From positions 2,173,001 through 2,237,000 of the forward strand of contig CP027241.1 of assembly GCA_002999035.1 (NCBI GenBank): a DNA stretch of 64,000 nt, read 5' to 3'. Source of the DNA: Lachnospiraceae bacterium oral taxon 500. GTDB lineage: Bacteria > Bacillota > Clostridia > Lachnospirales > Vallitaleaceae. Under the pieces are notes generated by a model. That model worked only from the letters and a program-made list of their open reading frames with translations. It was not told the DNA's origin and searched no databases. The translations under genes were made by a program, and so were the position numbers. Of the stretch, positions 8,072 through 16,365 are shown piece after piece; position 1 is the stretch's first letter; each line of letters begins with the position of its first letter.

Positions 8072-9307
8072 ATGATTTCATGGGAAAAAGTACGAAATAC
8101 GGATCCGGAAATAGCGCGAGCGATGGATTTGGAGCTGGCCAGACAGCAGAACAATATTGAACTGATCGCTTCGGAAAACTTTGTGTCCGAAGCGGTGATG
8201 CAGGCGATGGGAAGCCACTTGACCAATAAATATGCCGAGGGCTATCCGGGCAGGCGCTATTACGGCGGCTGCCAGTATGTCGATCTGGCGGAAGAACTGG
8301 CGATTGAGCGGGCCAAAGCTTTGTTTGGCGCCGAGTACGCCAATGTTCAGCCGCATTCCGGCGCACAGGCCAATATGGCGGTGTTCTTTGCCCTGTTGGA
8401 GGTCGGTGACACGATTATGGGTATGAACTTAGCACATGGCGGGCATTTGACGCATGGCAGCCCGGTCAATTTTTCCGGCAGGCATTATCATATCGTGCCG
8501 TATCATGTGGATGAAAGCGGCTATATTGATTATGAACTGTGCCGGCAAATTGCACTGGAGCACAGGCCTAAGCTGATTTTAGCCGGAGCCAGTGCCTATG
8601 CCCGTACCATTGATTTTGCGAAGTTCCGTCAGATTGCTGATGAGGTGGGGGCCATCCTGATGGTTGATATGGCGCATATTGCCGGCCTGGTGGCGGCCGG
8701 GCTGCATCCCAGTCCGTTTCCGCTGGCGGATGTGGTTACAACGACCACACATAAGACGCTGCGCGGGCCGAGAGGGGGACTTATTTTATGCAAGGAAAAA
8801 TACGGCAAAGCAATTGACAAAGCGCTGTTTCCCGGTATTCAGGGCGGGCCGCTGATGCATATTATTGCGGCCAAAGCGGTTTGCTTTTTAGAGGCAATGC
8901 AGCCGGAATTTGTGGAATACCAAAAGCAAATTATTAAAAACGCCAAGGCGCTGGCCGACGGCCTGAAAAACCGCGGGATTAACATGGTTTCCGGCGGCAC
9001 GGACAATCATTTGATTTTGGTGGATTTGCGGAGCTTTGATCAAACCGGTAAAGAAGTGGAAAAGCATTTGGATGAGGTCAATATCACCTGTAATAAAAAC
9101 GCCATTCCCTTTGACCCGCAAAGCCCGTTTATTACCAGCGGGATTCGCCTGGGAACGCCGGCGGCAACCACTCGCGGCTTAAAAGAAGCCGATATGGATC
9201 AGATTGCCGAGATCATCCGGCTGGTGTTGACCGATTTTGAGGGCAATAAGGCCAAAGCTAAGCAAATGACGGCGGAGATTACTGCTAAATATCCGCTGTA
9301 TCAATAA
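8072..9307 (+). CDS. glyA: serine hydroxymethyltransferase
   Basis: PLP enzyme that interconverts serine and glycine and supplies 5,10-methylene-tetrahydrofolate. It has the family N-terminus ([15 protein letters not shown]), the [13 protein letters not shown] motif, and the PLP-lysine site [14 protein letters not shown]; 411 aa is the normal length. GGGAGG precedes the ATG. Just upstream a strong ribosome binding site (GGAGAAAGGAAGGGG) precedes a 7-codon frame at 8031-8054 (MSFILSF); this could be a leader peptide, but there is no further evidence. Confidence 0.96.
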   Translation: MISWEKVRNTDPEIARAMDLELARQQNNIELIASENFVSEAVMQAMGSHLTNKYAEGYPGRRYYGGCQYVDLAEELAIERAKALFGAEYANVQPHSGAQANMAVFFALLEVGDTIMGMNLAHGGHLTHGSPVNFSGRHYHIVPYHVDESGYIDYELCRQIALEHRPKLILAGASAYARTIDFAKFRQIADEVGAILMVDMAHIAGLVAAGLHPSPFPLADVVTTTTHKTLRGPRGGLILCKEKYGKAIDKALFPGIQGGPLMHIIAAKAVCFLEAMQPEFVEYQKQIIKNAKALADGLKNRGINMVSGGTDNHLILVDLRSFDQTGKEVEKHLDEVNITCNKNAIPFDPQSPFITSGIRLGTPAATTRGLKEADMDQIAEIIRLVLTDFEGNKAKAKQMTAEITAKYPLYQ

Positions 9308-9328
9308 CAGAAAGAGAGGCATATTTCT

Positions 9329-11989
9329 TTGAAAAATGCGTATACCAAAACAGAACAGGAAGTTTTAGCCGAGCTGTCAGCCGATAAGGAGAATGGGCTG
9401 ACTGGGGCGGAGGCCAAAGACCGGCTGGCCAAATACGGCGAGAATAAGCTGGAAGAAAAAGCCGGGAAAAGTATTTGGCAGATTTTGCTGGAGCAGTTTA
9501 AGGATGTGATGATCCTTATTTTGCTGATTGCCGCCGTTTTATCGGTCGTTTTGGGTGAATGGCTGGAAGGCGTTATCATTATGGCGATTGTTGTCTTAAA
9601 CGCTGCCCTGGGCACTTACCAGGAAAACAAAGCCGGTCAGGCCTTGGCTGCGCTCCGGCAGATGTCCTCGCCCCGGGCAAAGGTGATTCGGGCCGGCCGG
9701 AATATGGAAGTGGCCTCGGAGGAACTTGTACCGGGTGATATCGTGCTTTTGGAAACCGGCGATTATGTGCCGGCTGATGTGTATTTGCTGGAAAGCATTA
9801 ACTTAAAAATTGACGAGTCGGCTTTGACCGGCGAATCCGTCCCGGCGGAAAAAAGCTGCGGGCAGGCAGTCAGCGAAGAAGCACCTTTGGGCGACCGTTT
9901 TAATATGGCTTATATGAGTACCATTGTTACCTATGGCCGGGGTAAGGCGGTGGTGGCCGGTACCGGCATGAATACGGAAATCGGTCATATTGCTAAAATG
10001 TTAAATCAGTCGGAAGAAGAAAAGACGCCCTTGCAGAAAAGCCTGGCCGATTTCGGTAAGGTAATGGGCATTATTTGTCTGGCGATTGCGGCCATTATTT
10101 TTGTTTTGGGACTGCTGCAAAAAACGGCGCCGCTGGAGATTTTTATGACGGCGGTCGCTTTGGCCGTGGCGGCCATTCCGGAGGGCCTGCCGGCGGTAGT
10201 AACGGTTGTTTTGGCGATGGGCATGACCCGAATGGTCAAGCGCAACGCCATCATGAAGCAGTTAAGCGCGGCGGAAACTCTTGGCTCGACAGCGGTGATA
10301 TGTTCGGATAAGACCGGTACTTTAACTCAAAATAAAATGACCGTCGTCAGTTTATTTGACGGACAGACTATTTTCAGCGTAACCGGCAGCGGTTATTCGG
10401 CCAATGGCGAGATTTTAACGGCGGACGGACAAAAAGCGGCCGTCAGTGACAATCCCGCTTTGCGCTGGTTGTTCCGCGTAGCCGGTCTGTGTAATGACGC
10501 CAAAATCGAAAACGACGATGTAATCGGTGACCCGACCGAGGGGGCATTGATTACATTGGCAAATAAGGCCGGTTTTCCGGCCGTGGCCTTAAATAAAAGT
10601 TATCCGCGGATTGGGGAGTTTCCCTTTGATTCGGAGCGCAAGCTGATGTCAACCATGCACCGGATTGACGGTAAGACTTATTTACTAACTAAGGGTGCAC
10701 CGGATCAGCTGATTGCCCGGGCTTCGCAAATCGAAAGCATTGATGGGATTCAGCCTTTCAGCGATAGGCAAAAAGAAGCCGTTTTAGCGCAAAATACCAC
10801 TTACGCCCAAACCGCACTCCGGGTTTTGGGCTATGCTTACCGTGAGGTAGCGGCGGATGCTGTACCGGAAGAAAATGAAAAAGATTTGATCTTTGTCGGC
10901 TTAAGCGGCATGATTGATCCGCCGCGGGAAGAAGCAAAAGCGGCGGTGGCGGTTGCTAAGGAGGCCGGTATCCGGGCGGTCATGATTACCGGCGATCACT
11001 TGATCACGGCTGCGGCCATCGGCAAGGAGCTGGGGATCATCGAGCGTGAGGAGCAGGCGCTGGAGGGAGCAAAAATCAATGATTTAACGGACGAAGAGTT
11101 AAAAGATACCGTTATGCGGACCAATGTTTTTGCCCGGGTATCACCGGAACACAAGGTCCGGATTGTTGAGGCCATTCAGGCGAATGGTTTAGTGGCAGCG
11201 ATGACCGGCGACGGTGTCAATGACGCACCGGCCTTGAAAAAAGCCGATATCGGTATTGCCATGGGGATTACCGGCACCGATGTCAGCAAAGAAGCGGCCA
11301 ATATGATTTTAACCGATGACAACTTTGCCAGCATCGTGGCGGCGGTGGAAGAAGGCCGGATTATTTACAGCAATATCCGTAAGCTGGTCAACTTTCTGCT
11401 GTCCTGCAATATCGGTGAGATTTTGATTATTTTTGTGGCCATGCTCCTGAATTGGGGCACGCCGTTATCGGCTACGCAAATTCTGTGGATTAACTTGCTG
11501 ACCGATTCTTTCCCGGCGTTTGCACTCGGTCTGGAAAAAGGCGAAGCGGGGATTATGCAGGAAAAGCCGCGCTCAAAGGACGCAGCTTTATTGGATAAAA
11601 CCATGATCAGGGCGCTGATTATCCAGTCAATTGGCCTGGCTGCGGCTACCTTATTCAGCTACCGGCTGGGAATGCATTTGGGCGGCAGTGAGTTAGCGGG
11701 AACCTTTTGCTTTACCACTTTAATTTTAGGAGAAATGCTGCGGGCGTACAGTGCGCGGTCAGAGAAGCAAAATCTGTGGCAGATGGCTGTGCTGGGCAAC
11801 CGCTACTTGAACCTGTCGGCGCTTTTGGGCATTGCTCTGCTTCTGGTGGTACTGTATGTACCGGGCCTAAACCTGATTTTTAAATGTGTGCCGTTATCCG
11901 GCGTTCAGTTCCTGTACGCGGCGGCTTTGGCGGTTGTGCCGATGATTGCTGCTGAGTTGGGGAAGTTGATTTTTAGAGTTACAGAATAA
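9329..11989 (+). CDS. P-type Ca2+-transporting ATPase (PMCA/SERCA-like)
   Basis: P2-type cation ATPase of 886 aa that exports cations, most likely Ca2+, across the cell membrane. Domains in order are the N-terminal cation-ATPase domain, the actuator domain with TGES, the membrane motif PEGLP (PEGL is typical of Ca2+ pumps), the phosphorylation site CSDKTGTLT, the nucleotide-binding domain with KGAPDQL, the hinge TGDGVNDAPALK, and a C-terminal six-helix cation ATPase domain. The start is a TTG at 9329, 9 bases after AGAGAGG. It lies 21 bases after glyA and may be cotranscribed. B. subtilis YloB is a comparable protein. Confidence 0.92.
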   Translation: MKNAYTKTEQEVLAELSADKENGLTGAEAKDRLAKYGENKLEEKAGKSIWQILLEQFKDVMILILLIAAVLSVVLGEWLEGVIIMAIVVLNAALGTYQENKAGQALAALRQMSSPRAKVIRAGRNMEVASEELVPGDIVLLETGDYVPADVYLLESINLKIDESALTGESVPAEKSCGQAVSEEAPLGDRFNMAYMSTIVTYGRGKAVVAGTGMNTEIGHIAKMLNQSEEEKTPLQKSLADFGKVMGIICLAIAAIIFVLGLLQKTAPLEIFMTAVALAVAAIPEGLPAVVTVVLAMGMTRMVKRNAIMKQLSAAETLGSTAVICSDKTGTLTQNKMTVVSLFDGQTIFSVTGSGYSANGEILTADGQKAAVSDNPALRWLFRVAGLCNDAKIENDDVIGDPTEGALITLANKAGFPAVALNKSYPRIGEFPFDSERKLMSTMHRIDGKTYLLTKGAPDQLIARASQIESIDGIQPFSDRQKEAVLAQNTTYAQTALRVLGYAYREVAADAVPEENEKDLIFVGLSGMIDPPREEAKAAVAVAKEAGIRAVMITGDHLITAAAIGKELGIIEREEQALEGAKINDLTDEELKDTVMRTNVFARVSPEHKVRIVEAIQANGLVAAMTGDGVNDAPALKKADIGIAMGITGTDVSKEAANMILTDDNFASIVAAVEEGRIIYSNIRKLVNFLLSCNIGEILIIFVAMLLNWGTPLSATQILWINLLTDSFPAFALGLEKGEAGIMQEKPRSKDAALLDKTMIRALIIQSIGLAAATLFSYRLGMHLGGSELAGTFCFTTLILGEMLRAYSARSEKQNLWQMAVLGNRYLNLSALLGIALLLVVLYVPGLNLIFKCVPLSGVQFLYAAALAVVPMIAAELGKLIFRVTE

Positions 11990-11992
11990 TAA

Positions 11993-12093
11993 CTCAACTT
12001 TCCCATAGTCTTTTTTGACTCTATCCCGCTCGGAGAGTGAGTCCATGCAACGAGTTTAAAAAAGACCGTTCTGGCGAACATGGGAAAGTTGAG
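11993..12093. repeat. MITE-like element, copy B (101 bp)
   Basis: Perfect 14-bp terminal inverted repeats CTCAACTTTCCCAT (11993-12006) and ATGGGAAAGTTGAG (12080-12093), flanked by the direct repeat ATAATAA at 11986-11992 and 12094-12100. The inside contains inverted segments (GTCTTTTTTGACTC, AAAAAAGAC) and matches the copy at 48451-48645 in the opposite orientation, without that copy's extra modules. There is no ORF. It inserted directly after the ATPase stop codon. Confidence 0.85.
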
Positions 12094-12110
12094 ATAATAA
12101 CTAAAATTTT

Positions 12111-12151
12111 ACCGCTTTTCTCCCGGTGCGGCTGCGCCGGAGAAAAGCGGT
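12111..12151. terminator. strong bidirectional terminator
   Basis: ACCGCTTTTCTCC (12111-12123) and GGAGAAAAGCGGT (12139-12151) pair perfectly, with further G-C pairs inside. T-rich sequence follows on both strands. It separates the ATPase gene from the convergent minus-strand operon. Confidence 0.85.
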
Positions 12152-12250
12152 ATTTTGGTTTCCGGTTCCAATAACGGATTTCTACTTGATATGACCGGAA
12201 CATTTACCGTCAGATTTTTTATACTTTTGGCACTTGTGTCATTCCTTAGG

Positions 12251-12877
12251 CTATTGTAAAATAAAGATAGCAATAAAGTGAAAGACTGCCGCGATCAAAA
12301 CAAAAATATGCCAGACAAAATGCGAATACTTATGCTTGGTATCTTTGTAAAAATAAGTTCCGACACTGTAAACAATACCGCCTAAGACCAGCCAGAGAAT
12401 AAAGGCCAGCGAGGTATTTTTATAAAGCGGAGCGATAATCAGGACGGACAGCCAGCCCATCAACAGGTATAAAATAACGGAAAAAATCTTATATTTATTG
12501 TATTTGCCGTAGGAAATAATCTTAAATACCGTACCGGCCAGGGCAACCGTCCAGATCAGACCTAAAAACAGCCAGCGCAGGGAACTTTTCAGGCCTAAAA
12601 TAATGATTGGCGTGTAAGTGCCGGCAATAAATAAATAAATTGAAATATGGTCAAATGCCCGAAAAAACTTTTTCAGGGCAGGGAGCGTCACCCGATGATA
12701 GACCGTGCTCATTGAAAAAAGAAAAATAAAGCAGGCGCCGTAAATACTGTAGCCGACAATGGCGGCGGCAGTATTGCCTTTAAAAATCAGAAGCAGGCAA
12801 AGAAATAAAATGCCGATAATGGCACCAATCAAATGAGAGATGGTGTTCAATTTTTCCAGAGTAGATAAGTTTTTCAT
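12251..12877 (-). CDS. hemolysin III / TrhA family membrane protein
   Basis: 208-residue PAQR-type membrane protein with about seven hydrophobic helices. It has the family residues STVYHR and DHISIYLFIAGTYTP, and the C-terminal HFVWHIFVLIAAVFHF histidines that are thought to bind a metal. Members are linked to membrane homeostasis; the old name hemolysin III is not a safe functional label. Its start overlaps the stop of the DUF1836 gene (ATGA, 12874-12877), so the two are probably translationally coupled. Confidence 0.85.
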   Translation of the reverse strand: MKNLSTLEKLNTISHLIGAIIGILFLCLLLIFKGNTAAAIVGYSIYGACFIFLFSMSTVYHRVTLPALKKFFRAFDHISIYLFIAGTYTPIIILGLKSSLRWLFLGLIWTVALAGTVFKIISYGKYNKYKIFSVILYLLMGWLSVLIIAPLYKNTSLAFILWLVLGGIVYSVGTYFYKDTKHKYSHFVWHIFVLIAAVFHFIAIFILQ

Positions 12878-13299
12878 TGGATATTTCCTTTCTCGGTCAG
12901 AAGGCGGAGTGCTCGTTGTTTACTGAGGACAGTAGCAAGGAGCAGTTCGGTGACATCGCCGGGCGAAGCCGGCGTCAGGGAATCGCTGTTCCACAGCTGT
13001 TCAAAGGTATCACAAAACCGATCGTAATCGCTTTCGGCCGGATAACTTTTAAAATATTTACTGATTTCTTCGATTGAGTAAGCGGTTTTTAGCAGGCTTA
13101 AAACAATCAATCTGGCAATATGAACTTTTTGATATTTTTTCCTGACCGGCAAAGGCATGACCTTTTGCTTGACATAATTATTGATCATGGAATTGGTGAT
13201 TTCAATCGGAAAAAAGGAAAGCTGCTGATTGACGATGGTTAAAAGCTGATCGCTGTATATTTCAAAGTCAGGCATTTCCTGCCAGCGCATTAATTTCAT
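12874..13299 (-). CDS. DUF1836 family protein, likely DNA-binding regulator
   Basis: The pattern (MRWQEMPDFEIYSDQLLTIV, then TNSMINNYVKQKVMPLPVRKKYQKVHIARLIVLSLLK) fits DUF1836, whose first half resembles a MerR-type winged helix. It begins at the ATG at 13299, which follows AAAGGAG; the frame extends to 13335 but without a better site. The gene is first in a two-gene operon with the hemolysin III-like gene. A 14-bp palindrome is embedded in its promoter (13324-13369), which makes autoregulation likely. The signal it senses is unknown. Confidence 0.75.
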   Translation of the reverse strand: MKLMRWQEMPDFEIYSDQLLTIVNQQLSFFPIEITNSMINNYVKQKVMPLPVRKKYQKVHIARLIVLSLLKTAYSIEEISKYFKSYPAESDYDRFCDTFEQLWNSDSLTPASPGDVTELLLATVLSKQRALRLLTEKGNIQ

Positions 13300-13323
13300 C
13301 GTTTCTCCTTTCAAATAATTCTC

Positions 13324-13369
13324 AACTCTTATCATCTAGTATTATATACCAGATGATAAGAGTTGTCAA
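13324..13369 (-). promoter_or_regulatory. consensus promoter overlapped by a 14-bp palindromic operator
   Basis: On the minus strand, TTGACA (13369-13364) and TATAAT (13346-13341) are 17 bases apart. AACTCTTATCATCT (13324-13337) and AGATGATAAGAGTT (13351-13364) form a perfect 14-bp inverted repeat whose arms flank the -10 box and cover the spacer. The arrangement is typical of a repressor site, most simply for the DUF1836 protein encoded directly downstream. Confidence 0.8.
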
Positions 13370-13630
13370 ACCATAATATGATTTTTTAATATTAAAATTG
13401 AGGTCACAAGGATTTGAAACTTATGATACACGACGACACCGACTAACATTTTGGCGGTGGCCAGAACATTTGCTAGTTATATGTTTTGGTGCGTAAAAGC
13501 AGCAAAGAAAAGTAAACTCTGTCGACACTCTTTTTGTTTCTGCGCGGTTGCGTAGCTGACCCCAAAAGGCGTCACATTTTGGCAGAACCCGGAAAAGTGG
13601 AACCTTCATGACATTTTAAGGAGGCTGACA
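13370..13630. other. gene-free stretch before the MerR gene
   Basis: No convincing gene is seen. A 62-codon open frame on the minus strand (13421-13609) has no ribosome binding site and unlikely composition (many Arg, Cys and Lys). AAGGAGG of the MerR gene is at the right end. Confidence 0.4.
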
Positions 13631-14473
13631 ATGAATAGGAAATATTTAAGTATTGGCGATATGGCACGCCTGAATAAGACAACGATACCGACGCTTCGTT
13701 TTTATGACGAGCTGGGTTTGCTGAGGCCCTATTATACCGATCCGAACAGCCGTTACCGCTATTATGATATCAAACAGAATGCCCGGCTGGATATGATTCA
13801 GTATATGAAGGAACTGGGGATGGAATTGCGGGAAATTAAGGAAGTGCTGGATTCGGAGGATTTGAATCAGATTGAAGCCATGCTGATTCGGAAAAAACAG
13901 CAGACCCTGCAGGAAATTGAAGAGCTGAAAATCAAGCGGGACGCAATCGAAAGAACAATCAGCAGTATTGAGCGCTACAAAAAATCTCCGGCGCCCGGCA
14001 CGATAACGCTTGAGTACATCAGGGAGCGGCAAATCTACGCCATGAATACCCCGATTAATTTTTATGAGGAAAGTATTGATACCTATGAACTGGTGCTGAA
14101 ACAGCTGAAAGAAGAGCTGCTGACACATCATATTCCGCCCGTTTATTACTGCAATGCCGGGACATTTTTGAAAAAAGAAAACTTCTGTAGTTTAAACTTT
14201 GTTTCGCATAAAATTTTCGTTTTTGTTGACGAGCATTTTCCGCTTAAGACCGAAATTGAAAAAATTGAAAGCGGTATGTACGCCTGCATTTATGCCGGTG
14301 ATTTTGAGTCGGAAAAAGCGCAGGCGCAAAAATTATTGAAACACTGCCGGGAGCAGGGCTATGAAATCGGCGGCGACTATATTTGCGAGGTGCTGACGGA
14401 GTTTAATGTTTTTGATTGCACCAGACGGTCGATGTTTTTGCGGTTGCAGGCACCGGTAAATTTTAAAAAATAA
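13631..14473 (+). CDS. MerR-family transcriptional regulator with effector-binding domain
   Basis: 280 residues. The N-terminal winged helix (YLSIGDMARLNKTTIPTLRFYDELGLLRP, then RYRYYDIKQNARLDMIQYMKELGM) is followed by the long coiled-coil dimer helix (about 75-120) and a C-terminal GyrI-like/BmrR-type ligand domain. Such proteins activate promoters with a 19-bp spacer after binding a small, often cationic or hydrophobic, molecule. Exactly such a promoter lies 13 bases downstream of this gene (14486-14516), so the next gene is its likely target. AAGGAGG precedes the ATG. Confidence 0.88.
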   Translation: MNRKYLSIGDMARLNKTTIPTLRFYDELGLLRPYYTDPNSRYRYYDIKQNARLDMIQYMKELGMELREIKEVLDSEDLNQIEAMLIRKKQQTLQEIEELKIKRDAIERTISSIERYKKSPAPGTITLEYIRERQIYAMNTPINFYEESIDTYELVLKQLKEELLTHHIPPVYYCNAGTFLKKENFCSLNFVSHKIFVFVDEHFPLKTEIEKIESGMYACIYAGDFESEKAQAQKLLKHCREQGYEIGGDYICEVLTEFNVFDCTRRSMFLRLQAPVNFKK

Positions 14474-14485
14474 TTCCCGAATATC

Positions 14486-14516
14486 TTGACTCTCACCTTA
14501 CCTGAGAGCGTATACT
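14486..14516 (+). promoter_or_regulatory. MerR-type promoter with 19-bp spacer and dyad
   Basis: TTGACT (14486-14491) and TATACT (14511-14516) are separated by 19 bases. The spacer region holds the perfect dyad CTCTCA (14490-14495) / TGAGAG (14503-14508). An over-long spacer with a central dyad is the hallmark of MerR-regulated promoters. It drives the dehydrogenase gene at 14560. Confidence 0.8.
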
Positions 14517-14559
14517 AAAATTGTCGAAAAAATAACAATTTTCTCACGGGAGGTATGTT

Positions 14560-15591
14560 ATGGAAAAGATCAAAGTGGTACAATACGGCTGTGGTAAGAT
14601 GAGTAAGTATATTTTGCGCTATTTATATGAAACCGGCTGTCAGGTGGTCGGAGCGATTGACAATAACCCGGCGATTGTCGGCATGGATATCGGTGATTAT
14701 GCCGGACTCGGCTTTAAGACCGGCGTATTGATCAGCGATCAGGCGGATGAAGTCCTGGATAATACCGATCCGGATATTGCGGTTGTTACCTTGTTCAGCT
14801 TGGTCAGTGATTGCTTCGATCATTTTATGAAATGCTTATCCAGAGGCATCAGTGTGATCACAACCTGTGAAGAATCTACTTATTCCTGGACGACAGACCC
14901 GGTCAGAACCAATCTTTTGGACGTGACCGCCAAAGAAAACGGCTGCACTTTTGTCGGCAGCGGAATGGAAGATATTTTCTGGGTCAATATGGTTGGCTTA
15001 ATTGCCGGCGGCTGTCATCGAATCGATAAAATCGAAGGGGCTGTCAGCTACAATGTTGAGGATTACGGATTGGCATTGGCAAAAGCACATGGCGTCGGTC
15101 TGACTCCGGAAGAGTTTGAAAAGCAGATCGCGCATCCGGAAGTCTTAGAGCCTTCCTATGTCTGGAACTCGAATGAAGCTTTGGCTTCCCGCATGGGCTG
15201 GACGATCAAATCGCAGACGCAGCGCTGTGAGCCGTATTTCCATGACGGACCGCTGTTTTCTTCAACTTTGAATGAAGAAATCCCGCAGGGAAATTGCATT
15301 GGTATGGCGGCGGTGGTAACAACCGAAACTTTCCAGGGGCCGGTAATTGAAACCAAATGCATCGGCAAGGTTTACGGGCCGAACGACGGCGATATGTGCG
15401 ACTGGAAGATCAGCGGCGAGCCGGATACGGAGTTTCATGTAGTAAAACCGGCGACAGTCGAGCACACTTGCGCTACGATTGTCAATCGGATTCCCAGTGT
15501 ACTGCGGGCGCCGGTAGGCGTAGTAACATTCGATCAACTGGAAGTGTTGGAATATCCGTCCTATCCGATGGAATTCTATTTAAATAAATAA
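14560..15591 (+). CDS. NAD(P)H-dependent amine dehydrogenase, 2,4-diaminopentanoate dehydrogenase-like
   Basis: 343 residues with an N-terminal Rossmann fold of the dihydrodipicolinate-reductase type ([17 protein letters not shown]). The rest resembles the family that includes 2,4-diaminopentanoate dehydrogenase of clostridial ornithine fermentation, in particular the N(P)[11 protein letters not shown]-like C-terminal segment. It is not a true DapB: it is longer and lacks the DapB catalytic signature. No other ornithine-fermentation gene is in view, so the substrate is open. GGGAGG precedes the ATG. Control by the upstream MerR protein is likely. Confidence 0.7.
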   Translation: MEKIKVVQYGCGKMSKYILRYLYETGCQVVGAIDNNPAIVGMDIGDYAGLGFKTGVLISDQADEVLDNTDPDIAVVTLFSLVSDCFDHFMKCLSRGISVITTCEESTYSWTTDPVRTNLLDVTAKENGCTFVGSGMEDIFWVNMVGLIAGGCHRIDKIEGAVSYNVEDYGLALAKAHGVGLTPEEFEKQIAHPEVLEPSYVWNSNEALASRMGWTIKSQTQRCEPYFHDGPLFSSTLNEEIPQGNCIGMAAVVTTETFQGPVIETKCIGKVYGPNDGDMCDWKISGEPDTEFHVVKPATVEHTCATIVNRIPSVLRAPVGVVTFDQLEVLEYPSYPMEFYLNK

Positions 15592-16069
15592 GCAGCCGGA
15601 ACTTAACCGGAAATATTTAAAATTGTAAGAAGAAAAAGGCTCTTCGCTGAAAGATATGTACTCGGAGGTCTGGATACATATCTTTATGGAGCGGATGGCA
15701 TGGCTTGGGTTTAAATCCTGCCATGACGACCGTACCCATGCAAAGAGCTTTTTCATTTTTTGTTTCCGTAAATGAACTTATCTTGGCAGTTAGCTATAAT
15801 TTGCCAATATTGAAAGCAAGCTTTCATATAGACAAACTCAGCATATTATCTTGTTTTTATGTTTTTATATTAATTTGCAGTGCAATTTTTGAAATGCGGA
15901 AACCTTTATTTATTAAGGTTTTCATCCAATCCTTCAAATAAAATTTAAAAATAATCAAAAAAAATGAAAAAAATCCTTTTCAAATTGATGATTTTGTATT
16001 ATAATAGTTCTTGCTTGCGGTTGTGCTAATTAAAATTGTTAAAACTCAGCGCAGGTAAAAAATAAATAG
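15592..16069. other. gene-free region between the dehydrogenase and tRNA-Arg
   Basis: The left part holds the structured element at 15633-15753. The right part (about 15760-16069) is AT-rich with no reliable gene; a 78-codon frame at 15705-15941 lacks a ribosome binding site and starts inside the hairpin. No clear tRNA promoter could be fixed. Confidence 0.4.
15633..15753 (+). other. multi-arm RNA-like element, probable terminator structure
   Basis: The outer arms AAAAAGGCTCTT (15633-15644) and AAGAGCTTTTT (15743-15753) pair. Inside is a second hairpin, AAAGATATGTA with TACATATCTTT. ATGGCA...TGCCAT and CATGG...CCATG arms lie around GGGTTTAAATCC (15707-15718). T-rich sequence follows. It could simply end the dehydrogenase transcript, but it is far more elaborate than a normal terminator. 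Confidence 0.5.
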
Positions 16070-16143
16070 GTTCCCGTAGCTCAGCTGGATAGAGCGTTCG
16101 CCTCCGGAGCGAAAGGCCGTGCGTTCGAATCGCATCGGGAACG
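16070..16143 (+). tRNA. tRNA-Arg (anticodon CCG)
   Basis: A full cloverleaf can be drawn: acceptor GTTCCCG (16070-16076) with CGGGAAC (16136-16142) and discriminator G; the D-arm with AGCTCAGCTGGATAGAGC; anticodon stem TTCGC/GCGAA around CTCCGGA; and T-arm with GTTCGAATC. The anticodon CCG reads the Arg codon CGG. CCA is not encoded. Confidence 0.96.
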
Positions 16144-16150
16144 TTTCTCC

Positions 16151-16177
16151 GCAGCTTCTCCCCAGAAGCTGCTTTTG
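16151..16177 (+). terminator. terminator of tRNA-Arg
   Basis: GCAGCTTCT (16151-16159) pairs perfectly with AGAAGCTGC (16164-16172) around CCCC, followed by TTTTG, 7 bases after the tRNA. Confidence 0.85.
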
Positions 16178-16319
16178 TTATGAAAGCCTGACATGCGGCA
16201 CTACATTGGTGCAAGCTTGCTTGTACCAATGTAGTGACATATGGCAGACTCGGGACATGAGCAATCGCCCGTAGGGCGATGCGAATGTCCCGGGGCTTGC
16301 GAAGCAAGTGCTTTCATAA
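16178..16319. repeat. cloverleaf-like repeat, family 2, copy 1
   Basis: The outer stem TTATGAAAGC / GCTTTCATAA encloses three arms: CACTACATTGGT/ACCAATGTAGTG (16199-16210, 16225-16236), CGGGACAT/ATGTCCCG (16251-16258, 16285-16292) with an inner GC.ATCGCCC/GGGCGATGC stem, and CTTGC/GCAAG (16296-16300, 16304-16308). The copy at 46421-46580 has the same plan and partly the same sequence. A 24-base piece of it (CATATGGCA...GGGACATGAG) is repeated at 16334-16357, just before the MgtC gene. There is no ORF. Confidence 0.7.
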
Positions 16320-16365
16320 ACTAAAAGCCGAATCATATGGCAAATCGGGGACATGAGGAAATATT

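Noticed and set aside
13421-13609. 62-codon minus-strand frame before the MerR gene
   Set aside because: Odd composition and no translation signal; could be a repeat found elsewhere in the genome, but no second copy is in this window.
13646-14131. 161-codon open frame on the minus strand
   Set aside because: Antisense to the MerR gene, whose family match is clear; composition (Gln/Phe/Ile) is that of a shadow frame.
15705-15941. 78-codon frame between the dehydrogenase and tRNA-Arg
   Set aside because: Begins inside a strong RNA hairpin, has no ribosome binding site and resembles no protein I know.
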